Under the pieces are notes generated by a model. The model had not been told where the DNA came from and ran no database searches. It saw only the letters and a list, made by a program, of their open reading frames with translations. The position numbers were made by a program, and so were the translations under genes. Positions 10,324 through 19,077 of a DNA stretch of 64,000 nucleotides are shown one piece after another. Position 1 is the stretch's first letter; every line of letters begins with the position of its first letter. The DNA is from Strigamia acuminata (Eukaryota; Arthropoda; Chilopoda; Geophilomorpha; Linotaeniidae): positions 1,663,501 through 1,727,500 of the forward strand of contig OX442324.1 of assembly GCA_949358305.1 (NCBI GenBank), in the 5' to 3' direction.

Positions 10324-10762
10324 CGTCTTTCAGTTCCACGGCCTTCCTGTCTACTCTAGAAGTAAACACGACCATATCATTCCCAGGAAGCATTTGGAGT
10401 TGCAAAAACTCTCGGCGTAATCTCGCCTGTCGCGCCATCGTGGTGGGCTGATATGCTGTTTTTAATGCGTCCCACACAGCCTTTGCTGTTTTATAAGCAA
10501 CAGCAACTCCCTTCTGGGCTTCCGTACATCCAAGAAAAATAGAAGACCGCGCACGGGATTCACGTGCTTGGAAATCATGCTTCTCTTTGGGTGTGGCCGT
10601 TATGGCCAATGCCGGTTCGGTCCCTAGCACGTGAGCCCAAACTCCTTGGTGTTCTAGGTAAAGCTGCATGTCGACGGCCCATGACTCGTAATTGGCGCCG
10701 TCTAATTTGCGAATATTTGGTGTAAATGGCTTAGAAAAGTCTTCCATAATTTCGCTGGCCAT
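10262..10762 (-). pseudogene. gag: Copia-1 gag N-terminal half
   Basis: The likely start is the ATG at 10760-10762 (MASEIMEDF), because the homologous region of copia gags begins shortly before the LDGANYESWAVDMQLYLEHQG segment; an earlier in-frame ATG at 10831 adds a hydrophobic leader that is not gag-like. It contains the copia gag block (AKAVWDALKTAYQPTT and ARLRREFLQLQM). It builds the particle shell. The frame is lost near 10280. Confidence 0.8.
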
Positions 10763-10831
10763 TATGAGAACTGTAGCACCAACACAAAATAAAGTAGCAC
10801 TCAAAATCACAACACTTGCAAAAGATAACAC

Positions 10832-11913
10832 TTAACCCACCAAAAATTAGGCGAAAAATAATGCAATTCCACCTGGGGTACAGCTCTATAAGAGAGCACA
10901 ACTACTCCGACTAGTTGCTACAAGGATTTCCGATCAACGCACCGAGGGTCGCAGGACGGTCCCCTTGCTTCGAGCAAGCCTAGTCGGAAATAGGACGGTA
11001 CTAGTCGAATGACTAAAGGGTACCGAACAAACAAAAGGGCCCAAACAAAAACTTAATATTATTGACAAATAATTTCGAACCCCAAATGCACTATAAATGA
11101 TGTGAAAGTGGCAAGTTGTGATGACTTCCGTGTTGAAATGTTGTCCCACGCTGAAAAATACACGGAAATGGGGCTGACGTGTCTTCCACGTGCACACTTC
11201 CGTGCAAACGTGGGCAAAATCGATGCAAAACAATATCGCGCACGTCCGCGCCTTCGCAAAATTGCCGTCGAGCAAATTGCGGCTCTTCAAAGACGAAAAT
11301 AGACGTGCGTGTTACGTATGCACGGGTTCATAAACGTTGGAACGTCGTTCGAGACGTGTAGAACAAACGTTGGCCGTTCGTGATCCGAAATTTGCGCGTT
11401 GATCGCCGCCACCCTCGTACGCGACGAAAAAGATACAAAATCGACAAACTCCGCCGATAAATAGACCCAAAAACAGTCAAAACACCTTATACTGGTGCAA
11501 ACAATAAATACAGTTACTTGAAAATGCTCACAAACAGCGAAAATTGTTGAAAAACGATGTGGGAAACAGCCCAAACACTCAACTCCTGGTCGGCGCCATC
11601 TTGGATTTCCGAAAATGCGATCCAGGTTGGAAAATACAGTTCCGCGTGGTTGTAGCAGTTTCCTACTGCTAAATGCCGGATATTTTTACGAAAATATCTT
11701 TTTGTCCTCATTCATGACGAAAACGCTGGCCGTTCCACGCTGAAAATCGCTCAAAACCGCCGAAAAACAAACAATTTCGACTCCGCCGACCCCCGTTGGT
11801 GGCTGCGCTGCTCGGCGACGTGCGGGAAACGTCTCGTGTCGTCCGGCCTCCGTTTTCCGTGCGACGTGGAAAAATGCCGAAAAATTGCTTAATAACGACA
11901 GCAACTCACCAAA
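10832..11913 (-). other. Copia-1 long 5' leader, non-coding
   Basis: About 1.1 kb between the primer-binding site and gag. No gene is recognisable; short open frames here lack any known motif. It is moderately GC-rich with many CG dinucleotides (acgtg and cgtgc words). It is long for a copia leader, so it may contain unrelated inserted sequence. Confidence 0.4.
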
Positions 11914-11972
11914 CGCATGCCTCTGCTATCACTGTTGGCCTTTAATCGAATAAATGGTAAGTCCTGGTTATA
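11914..11972 (-). promoter_or_regulatory. Copia-1 5' LTR remnant and initiator tRNA-Met primer site
   Basis: On the minus strand the LTR end ggccaaca (remnant 11933-11972) is followed within one or two bases by TGATAGCAGAGG (about 11914-11931). This matches the complement of the 3' end of eukaryotic initiator tRNA-Met (TGGTAGCAGAGG) with one difference, the expected primer-binding site for minus-strand cDNA. Confidence 0.7.
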
Positions 11973-12265
11973 CAGGGTGGAACAAAAGTCTGGTTCCCTA
12001 CTAAATATTTCTGAAAGTGGTAACAATGCATCTAATTCGATGATGGCAAAGTATTAAAGTTGGGTGGGGCAATCTTTTGGTAACCCGAAATTTGACCTTG
12101 AGATGTTCCTTCAAGGTCATTGGGAAATTATCTCGGAAACCGTTAGAGATAGACAAAAATTTCCAATTGTAACCTTGTAGACCATCATTTGTTTAGTCTA
12201 AAAATGACTAATTCTCAAATCTTTTGTTCTAAAAGATTTTAAGATTTTAAGATTTTTTCTGTGGC
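11973..12265. mobile_element. Solo Tc1/mariner-like end
   Basis: Begins cagggtggaacaaaagtctg directly after TA and is similar along its length to the roughly 280-bp TIRs of the element 44670-47998. Only one end is present; on the right it runs into Gypsy-C coding sequence, so this is a truncated copy. Confidence 0.6.
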
Positions 12266-12297
12266 AAAGAGGTCCCTTCCGTGTAGCCGGAAATCTT

Positions 12298-12813
12298 GTC
12301 ACACCATCTGGTTGGTTCACGTCGCAAATTCAAGTTGGGAAAATCGACTACATTATGCCTCAAATTGCGATAGCTGATGACCTGCCTGTGTCCATGCTGT
12401 TAGGAAAAGACTGGCAATTTGCTCTTTTTGCTAGGGTCATTCATGAACCCACCGGTGCTGTCTGCATCATGACGCCGTCGTCAACTTAAGTTTTTGTGTG
12501 TGCGAAGTCTGTGTCCGACTCCATTGGATGTATCATGCAATCGTTCCCACGCATGCCCTTGGTCACTTCGGGTCCACCATTGGGGGTTTTACCGCCGTTG
12601 CCACCGCAACCGAAAGTAGACGGATGCATTGAGTCAGTTGGCGTCGTATCTCAAGAAGTTAAGAAGAATCATGTTGTTGCAGCAGACTTACCTATTAGTC
12701 TTACGATGGAACAGCAAGCAAGTCTGAATCAATTGTTGGATGAATTCCAAGATATTTTTGCGACAGAAGATGAAGAATTGGTGGAAATTGGGGGAAATAA
12801 ACCTTCGAGATGA
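12298..12813 (+). pseudogene. pol: Gypsy-C protease C-terminus and RT N-terminal region
   Basis: Frame from 12298 encodes a retropepsin C-terminal segment (LPVSMLLGKDW, like the usual ILLGRDW) with a stop at 12487-12489. The same frame continues from 12496 into the pre-RT region (LNQLLDEFQDIFATEDEE). A frameshift near 12800 moves the reading to 12740-13186. The protease active-site half is absent, cut at the left. Confidence 0.75.
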
Positions 12814-13224
12814 CAAGCCTATTAGATGTAAGCCATATAGATTGTCGGAACCTGAGAGACAGTTCTTGAAAACAACAGTCGAGAAGTGGATTGAGCAGGG
12901 TGTGTGTAAAATTTCAAATTCGGCGTATGCAGCCCCAATGTTCGCAGTACAGCAACCCTTTCATTCCACAACACCGGCGCGGCCAGTTGTTGATTATTCA
13001 AAGACGATCAACCCCGTCACCATTCCTGACCCGCAGCCAATCGATCGTATGGATGATATAGTGATGTTTATTGCTCAATTTTTGTGGAAGTTTGCTTTGG
13101 ATGTTTGCCATGCATACCACAACATTAGGATAAAGCCAGAAGATGTACATAGCCAGAAGATGTACATAGCCAGAAGATGTACATAGAAGATGTACATTAG
13201 ACGGCAGTAGTCACACCCAATTAT
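12740..13224 (+). pseudogene. pol: Gypsy-C RT fingers, 5' of the Copia-3 insertion
   Basis: RT block PIRCKPYRLSEPERQFL, then GVCKISNSAYAAPMF, PVVDYSKTINPVT and FALDVCHAYHNIRIKPED (first catalytic aspartate region). A short duplication (agccagaagatgtacat, repeated between about 13135 and 13196) disrupts the frame just before the insertion point. Confidence 0.75.
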
Positions 13225-13533
13225 TGTTAGGCTTTAATGTACTTGTATATCGTATCATCAAGCGGTGACACGCTTTGTATTTATGTACACTGGTTTATTT
13301 GTGCGCTGTATTATTTGCACGACTAGCTGCTATGTTTGTTTACATGCAGCTTATGTATTTTGCCCAAAGGGGGCGCTATTTATGTTCTTTCTGGTCACAT
13401 GACTAGATAATAAACTTCACTTGTTATTCTGCTTTCAACACATAAAGATGTCGCTTATTTCCTCCTACAAAAGGTGTTTTTCACACCACTGCTTATATAC
13501 ACAATATGTATAAGTTTGCACTACAAATTAACA
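13225..13533 (+). repeat. Copia-3 5' LTR
   Basis: 309 bp, tgttaggctt ... caaattaaca. It matches 37394-37702 over its full length with a single observed difference. Confidence 0.97.
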
Positions 13534-13550
13534 AGGTTATGGGCCGCAAT
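13534..13550 (+). promoter_or_regulatory. Copia-3 primer-binding site (internal initiator tRNA-Met)
   Basis: Directly after the LTR lies aggttatgggcc, complementary to the anticodon arm of initiator tRNA-Met (GGCCCATAACC, including CAT). Drosophila copia uses the same half-tRNA priming, so this is the minus-strand primer site. Confidence 0.85.
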
Positions 13551-14219
13551 AACGATGAGAAACATCTGGAGCAACTTTGTGAAGTCAGCTGCCATTTGGA
13601 GGTCACCAAGGCGACTCATCTCTATTTATCCAACATGGCGGCGCCCATGAGAGAAGAAGCCAGTCTGTGTTTGTGCGACTAAATTCGAGATTGGGAAGCA
13701 GCAAGCAGTCACCAAACCACACAGGAACAATAAAGGTTCGAAACACTGTAAAAACATTTTGTTTAAACGTTTTCTCTTTTCGTTTTGGGGAAATTTGTTC
13801 CCATATTGCGAGGCGCAATACGTGTCATTAACATTGCGAAAATTTCGAGGGAAAGACGTATCCAATACGACGGCGACTGTTCCAGTCAACCACACGAGAA
13901 GTGTGAACCGAAATTATCGAGGAGCGGCGTAAACAAAGACGCACGGCGTGAACAAAGACGAATTTCAGACGACGGAAAACGAGCGGACGAGTTACGAGGA
14001 GAAAACAACGTTTACGAACAATTATCGTGTTTATTCTCGAATATTACTATTGAATACTATTGTTAGCTTAGTGTTGTGGCAGGATAAATTTTTGGGGGAA
14101 AGTGTAGCAAAATTTACACCCATTCCCGAGCGTATTTATCCACAGGTGTGTTTTTGTGTGATTTTTGGCGTGAAATCGTTTTGCCCGACAAGTTTCAGTG
14201 ATTACAACAACAAGGAATC
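13551..14219 (+). other. Copia-3 5' leader
   Basis: Non-coding leader of about 670 bases before gag. It contains atggcggcgcccatg near 13634, a GGCGCC-centred near-palindrome that is also present in the Copia-4 leader and could serve RNA dimerisation or packaging (inference). No protein-coding signal beyond short frames. Confidence 0.5.
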
Positions 14220-15080
14220 ATGGATTCGGACAAATTAGAGCGCAAAATCACGTTGCTAAACAGACTCAATTACGACAGCTGGAAACAGCAAATTAAGGTT
14301 CTCCTCATGCATCACGGTTGCTGGGGATTTACGGACGGAACCGAAGAAGCATTGGCACCCGGAGCGTCCTGGCGTGATCGCTCGGACTATAAACTACGAA
14401 AAGGACGGGCATTTAGTCTCATTTACTACTCGATTGAAGAGCAGTACCACGAGCTACTCAGTGGAATCGAGGATGCAAAGAAGGCGTGGGATACGCTGAA
14501 AACGAACTTTGAACCGGTATCAAGAGCACGAATAATACGTTTACTGGACGAATTCTTCAGCCTGAAGTACGATCCAGCGACGGAAACGATTGGGGTTTTC
14601 GCCGCGAAGATTCGAAACGCAGCAAAGAAATTGGCGGACGTCAAACACAAATTGGAGGATCTGTACCAGGCATTTCAATTAATCAGATATCTTTCGCAGG
14701 AATATCAGTCCATCGTGCAGAGTATCTACAGATGGGAGGACATTAATTTCACCCTGGAGAAGGTAGAAGCTGAATTGGTCGCCGAGGAAGGCAGACTCGC
14801 ACAACAAAGGCGAGATACAGGGCAAGGACCGATCATCGACGCATTTAGCACTGGATCAGGTTCAACAAATGCTAAAAGTGGCGACAATTCAACAAAAAAC
14901 CAACAAAAGAATAGTAACCAGAACAATAAAGCGAATTACACGGGACAGAAAGGGGGAAGATCGAATTGGAGAGGCGGAAGAAACACGAACTTTAGAGGAA
15001 ATAGCACCGGGTCAACGGGACGGGGGCCGTGTTTCCGTTGTAACCAGCCCGGACATTGGGCCAAGGATTGCACTGCGTAA
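14220..15080 (+). pseudogene. gag: Copia-3 gag, with a premature stop
   Basis: ATG at 14220 opens MDSDKLERKITLLNRLNYD, the usual copia gag N-terminus, followed by W-rich and helical blocks (AKKAWDTLKTNFEPVSRARI, FSLKYDPATETI), an RGGRN basic tract and a CCHC knuckle (CFRCNQPGHWAKDC). TAA at 15078-15080 stops the frame, but the same frame stays open downstream into protease. The related Copia-4 has no stop here and a glutamine codon at this position, so this is most simply a CAA to TAA mutation; recoding cannot be excluded. Gag forms the particle and binds RNA. Confidence 0.92.
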
Positions 15081-15742
15081 TTACAACTGGCACCAAACAC
15101 CAACATGAAGACAAACACGGTCGAGGAACTTGACACGAATATGTTGGACGTGGGATTTCTTACGGAATTGAGCGAAGAGGAGATTTCGCAATGCAGTGCA
15201 GCCAGCAATTGCTGGATCTACGACACCGGCGCCACTGGACACTTCTGCAAGGAGAGAAGTCAATTCCACAATTTTAGAGAAATGACCGGTACAATTAGCC
15301 AAGCAGATAAGAAAACCCTCATCCAAATACAAGGAGTTGGTGATGTGTGCATAATGTGTCTAGTTGGGAACGACATAATCCCAATTACGCTCAAAAAGGT
15401 TTATTATGCGCCAGATTTACGTAGGAATTTGATGTCGGGACCATGCATCGACGAAGCAAGATGCAGAGTCGCTATCGGTGCGGGTTTGGTAAAAATCTAC
15501 GATCCGCAATGGAAAAGGCAGTTAATGGACGGAGTGAAGAGAGACAGACTGTATTACATTAGGATTAGCGACCAAAAACCCGATTTGGACAAGTTAAAGG
15601 CGAAGGAATCAAACAAAGCAAACGTCGGCGAGCAGAAAAATGAAGAACCATCGAACACAAGCAAGAAAAGGTCGAATCCAGAAGAGGCTAGACTGTGGCA
15701 CGAGCGATTAGGGCATATTCATTTTCCGAGTGTTCAGGACAT
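15081..15742 (+). pseudogene. pol: Copia-3 protease and gag-pre-integrase region, 5' of Gypsy-A
   Basis: Continues in the gag frame after the TAA. The aspartic protease active site is CWIYDTGATGHFC (about 15211-15250), with YYAPDLRRNLMSG later in the domain. The gag-pre-integrase zinc block begins at EARLWHERLGHIHFPSVQ and is cut at 15742 by Gypsy-A; the zinc cysteines and integrase core lie beyond 34467. The frame resumes exactly across the insertion when one gacat copy is counted. Protease releases the mature gag and pol proteins. Confidence 0.92.
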
Positions 15743-15870
15743 TGGAGTATATTGATTGTAACGCCATCTAGTGTTCTTGTATTGAGATTATGTATCTGTG
15801 TTCGAGATTAAAACTTGTCAACTTTGCAACCATCATGGAGTTCACTGCCTCGTGATTTCGGTATATTACA
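15743..15870 (+). repeat. Gypsy-A 5' LTR
   Basis: 128 bp, tggagtatat ... tatattaca. It appears identical to 34336-34463, so the insertion is young. Very short for a gypsy LTR. Confidence 0.97.
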
Positions 15871-15872
15871 AT

Positions 15873-15883
15873 TGGCGACGAGG
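15873..15883 (+). promoter_or_regulatory. Gypsy-A primer-binding site, tRNA-Ser type
   Basis: TGGCGACGAGG, two bases after the LTR, is complementary to a tRNA 3' end CCTCGTCGCCA, the pattern of a serine tRNA (GACGAGG acceptor stem). This primer type is common in Mag-like gypsy elements; the lineage assignment is inference. Confidence 0.75.
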
Positions 15884-15941
15884 TCAAAATTTTGTGTGTG
15901 AAAGGTGCATTTTGGACAATTTATTTCAATTTGGATCAACC

Positions 15942-16394
15942 ATGGCTCAATTCATTGGACAGTTATCTGAGTATGATGTCAACTCAGACTGGGACATGTA
16001 TGTGGAGCAATTGGAGCAACTTTTTGAACTGAATGCAATTGAAGACAAGAAAGTGGCTATTTTATTGGGAACAATTGGATCACATGGCTACAAAATGCTG
16101 AGGGATTTATGTGCACCTGATTTGCCAAAAACCAAGACTTATGATGACTTGGTTACATTAATGCATGACCACCAGAAACCGAAACCAATGGTTGCTGCTG
16201 AGAGGTTTAGATTCTTTAGAACTACTCAATTGGACACTGAATCAGTAAGTGCATTTGTTATCAAGTTGAAAGCAGCTGCAGAATTTTGCGAATTTGGACA
16301 ACAATTGAATGATTATTTACGCGATCAATTTATTAACGGATTGAGATTTGAAAACGTGCAGCGCCATCTGTTGACGGTGAAGGGACTCACATTT
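15942..16394 (+). CDS. gag-pol: Gypsy-A gag N-terminal segment (151 codons before Gypsy-B)
   Basis: ATG at 15942 (MAQFIGQLSEYDVNSDWD) is chosen because it begins the conserved gag domain; the upstream ATG at 15798 lies in the LTR. It contains W-Y-EQLEQLFELNAI and ERFRFFRTTQ blocks typical of invertebrate Mag/C-clade gags (retrotrans_gag fold). The frame ends exactly at a codon boundary at 16394, where Gypsy-B begins, and resumes at 30740. This is the first 151 codons of a gag-pol polyprotein of about 1341 residues. Confidence 0.9.
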
Positions 16395-17068
16395 TGTCAC
16401 GGGCACGTCTACCCGCCTATTTTTATTTTAGAATAACCCAATTTTATTTCTTATAATATTTTCTTGTTTCTCTCACTTGTGATGATTCATCTCACTTACT
16501 CATCTTCATTTAATGAATGCACAATCTAGATGATGCGCATATCATTATTTCTACAATTGAACTCCTATTTTCACCTTTCCACCCCCCTTCTCTAATTGAT
16601 CTGACCAGTCACATGACTGAGTTTTCTTCTTTCCAATCATCCTAAGTTTAATCACTTCTTCTTATGCTCTCTACTGGATAACACCATTCTCCTTTAGTAA
16701 CATTTAGATTTAGTCCTCTATTATTTGCGCCTTCAACAAGCGCCACTACATCTAACCCTATTGCGCTATTTTCTAAGCCGACATCTTTTATATTATCACT
16801 GCCCGATGATATCCCCTTTCCACTTTAGGTTTATATCATCGTGCTTTCATTCTTTTACGTCTACAAACACCCGTCGTAAGCAAGGAACTGTCCAATATAA
16901 ATTATGTTAGTCAAACGCGAGTATTAGGTTTCCTGAGTTTCTGGATGTCCACATTTGAAGGAAACAAGGTTTAGGGAAATCTACGAACTTTGCCCATTAC
17001 TATTGCGCGAATTAGTTTTTGCGCGATATTGTTAGGAATTAATTATACCAACAGAATTAATCGTGACA
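16395..17068 (+). repeat. Gypsy-B 5' LTR
   Basis: 674 bp, matching 30062-30735 nearly perfectly. It includes TGCGC-containing words (tttgcgcc, attgcgcg) that recur across the whole element. Confidence 0.97.
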
Positions 17069-17071
17069 ACA

Positions 17072-17088
17072 TGGCGAGCCTGACAGGA
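17072..17088 (+). promoter_or_regulatory. Gypsy-B primer-binding site
   Basis: TGGCGAGCCTGACAGGA begins three bases after the LTR. TGG at the start fits pairing with a tRNA CCA end. The tRNA would end CAGGCTCGCCA; I cannot assign its amino acid. Confidence 0.65.
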
Positions 17089-17169
17089 TTCTCGCTTATT
17101 TAGGCTGGAAACGCGCAAGAAAGTTAAGTTTTCGTTTAAATTATTAATCATTTTCATTATTTTTTCATC

Positions 17170-19077
17170 ATGTCGAATGAGTTGGGAAACGGTGAGGAAA
17201 ACCCCACTGTACGAGACCCCTTTGATTTGGACGAGCTGGCTTCGTCTCTCGACTGGCAGCGTTATGAGCGTTTAAGGCGAGCACGAGCGGAGCAAAGTGA
17301 GTTATTGATAACCATTGCGAATTCAATGCCGCAAACTTTTCGCGACAACATGTCGGCTCCAATATCTGGCGTAAACATTTCTGCGCCAACGACAGTTGCC
17401 ACGTCAACACCAGCGTATCAGCTCGTGCCTCCAGCTTTCTTCACTCCTGGCACGTCAGGAATATCAATGAATCCGACGATTTTACATTCCGAAGCTTTAT
17501 TGATGTGTGATATTCGTAATCAGTTTTTCGTTCAGGCACAGGGACTACTCAAAGAAATGCGAAGCATTTACCAACAAGGCACCAGCCCTCCACATCCAAC
17601 GACACCCCCGTCAGAGGATGGTGGGTCCTCTCATGGATCCATAAGGGTAAAAGGCAATTCGGCACCATTAGGAAATGAACTTTCCACGGAAATTCCGCAC
17701 CTAGAAGGAGCAAGCCACCAACAACAATTTGCGCCCACCACCATAAATGCGCAACCGACGTCTACAACAACGACACCACCGGTAATGACGCATGCCACTA
17801 CTTTTACTCAATGTCCGTCTGTGGCATCACAAATTATGGATTCAACAAAAGCCAATCAGCAGGTGATGAATTCTTTATTATGTGCCAAAATTAACAACAC
17901 TGGGCACCCATCCGGAGTAAGGGCCCAATTGTCTCTACCATCAATTCGAGTAAGACGAGAGGACTCTTCCCGAGGATATAATAATTATAAGGAAAAACTC
18001 CCACATTTCGACCCTGAGAAGGCCACACTTGACTCTGTTAATTTGTTTCTTGCGCATTTATTTGCGCATATGTATTCCACACGCATGCCTGAGGAGGAGT
18101 ATTTAAAAGTGAATATAATTCAAGCAACCCGCAACAAGGCGCAACGTTGGTGGCTCGCATTAAAACCAAAACCCAAAACATGGATTGAGTTCGAGGCATT
18201 GTTTCGTAGGGCATTTTCCATGAATTCGGCGGCAGCCAATGTGAAAATTGCAAATCGAAAGCAACGCAGTGGAGAGTCCACCATGACTTTCCTCAGCGAA
18301 ATAATATATTATTTAGAAATTGCAGGCTACACAGACCCTGGATTACAATGGGAGAAGGCACAGAACATGCTGTTATCCGACGTCGTCCAACTTTTGAGAA
18401 CAATGCACGTCAAAACAATCGACGAAGCAATCCAAGTGGGAAACGACGTGGACAATCGATTACTACTCGACTCTCATCGCAAAACTGAGTATAAACATTT
18501 GGGTCTTGTTGATCAATTTGCACCTCTTTCAGAGGTAAACCCTTCGTCTCCCACCGTGTTGAAATCCGTGGATAAGTCTAGAGGTGAAGCCGAATCTAAA
18601 ACCTCCACGTCCAATGACGCCAAACGTTTTACGCGCTATCGTAAACAACAGCTTATGTTAGAACTAGCTGCGTTGGAAGCCCGACCCGAGCAACCTTCGC
18701 CGCCACAGGAGCCAAGTTCAAGTAGCAGCAGCGAGTCGGAACCGGAAGTGGAAACCAAGAAGAGTTCTGTCGCCGGAGCCGCGCAAAAGGTGAACATTTC
18801 AGTAAATTCAACCACGATTGCGCCCCCTGCAGATCTCCCAAAGGACCATGTCTGTTCTACCTCCGTTGTTACATTTGCGCCATCACCAAAACCTCCAACA
18901 AGCGTCAAGTTTCCCGAAAAAGGTGCGGCTTGGCGCAAAACGAGAAAGGATTGGTGGTACATGATTGATAACACTACTTGGCGCCCCATTTGTCCTGTGT
19001 GCTACAAAGTTTTCGAGAGGCAGGAAAACTCCGACGGCCTGAAGTTCCCACGACCGGCGGAGCCAGGCCGCAAGTAA
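17170..19077 (+). CDS. gag: Gypsy-B Gag polyprotein
   Basis: 635 residues from ATG 17170, about 100 bases after the primer site. The N-terminal 270 residues are low-complexity (T, P, S). The central part (residues about 275-430: LPHFDPEKATLDSVNLFLAH, KAQRWWLALK, WIEFEALFRRAFS, TMTFLSEIIYYLE) is the retrotransposon gag (capsid) domain. A serine-rich acidic patch (SSSSSSESEPEVE) follows. The C-terminus has WYMIDNTTWRPICPVCYKVF, with only a CxxC pair and no CCHC knuckle, which is unusual. The 3' end overlaps pol by about 100 bases in the -1 frame. It forms the virus-like particle. Confidence 0.9.
   Translation: MSNELGNGEENPTVRDPFDLDELASSLDWQRYERLRRARAEQSELLITIANSMPQTFRDNMSAPISGVNISAPTTVATSTPAYQLVPPAFFTPGTSGISMNPTILHSEALLMCDIRNQFFVQAQGLLKEMRSIYQQGTSPPHPTTPPSEDGGSSHGSIRVKGNSAPLGNELSTEIPHLEGASHQQQFAPTTINAQPTSTTTTPPVMTHATTFTQCPSVASQIMDSTKANQQVMNSLLCAKINNTGHPSGVRAQLSLPSIRVRREDSSRGYNNYKEKLPHFDPEKATLDSVNLFLAHLFAHMYSTRMPEEEYLKVNIIQATRNKAQRWWLALKPKPKTWIEFEALFRRAFSMNSAAANVKIANRKQRSGESTMTFLSEIIYYLEIAGYTDPGLQWEKAQNMLLSDVVQLLRTMHVKTIDEAIQVGNDVDNRLLLDSHRKTEYKHLGLVDQFAPLSEVNPSSPTVLKSVDKSRGEAESKTSTSNDAKRFTRYRKQQLMLELAALEARPEQPSPPQEPSSSSSSESEPEVETKKSSVAGAAQKVNISVNSTTIAPPADLPKDHVCSTSVVTFAPSPKPPTSVKFPEKGAAWRKTRKDWWYMIDNTTWRPICPVCYKVFERQENSDGLKFPRPAEPGRK

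Larger units (their letters stand above)
1063..11972 (-). mobile_element. Copia-1, minus-strand Ty1/copia element, degenerate and interrupted
   Basis: A copia-order element (gag, protease, integrase, RT, RNase H) read on the minus strand from about 10762 down to 1563. The 40 bases 1063-1102 recur at 11933-11972. They are the 3' end of the LTR: the left copy is full, the right copy is cut at a TA by a Tc1/mariner-like end. The internal region is interrupted between integrase (8163) and the pol linker (about 3860) by Copia-2 and other LTR sequence. Several frameshifts and nonsense codons make it non-autonomous. Confidence 0.75.

Noticed and set aside
11059-11904. Several short frames in the Copia-1 leader.
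   Set aside because: No recognisable motif; they look like chance open frames in CG-containing non-coding sequence.
1063-11972. The 40-bp direct repeat at 1063 and 11933 as a target duplication or a duplicated exon with a GTAAGT donor.
   Set aside because: Far too long for a TSD, and it sits exactly where both LTR 3' ends should be (next to a primer site on the right), so it is LTR sequence.
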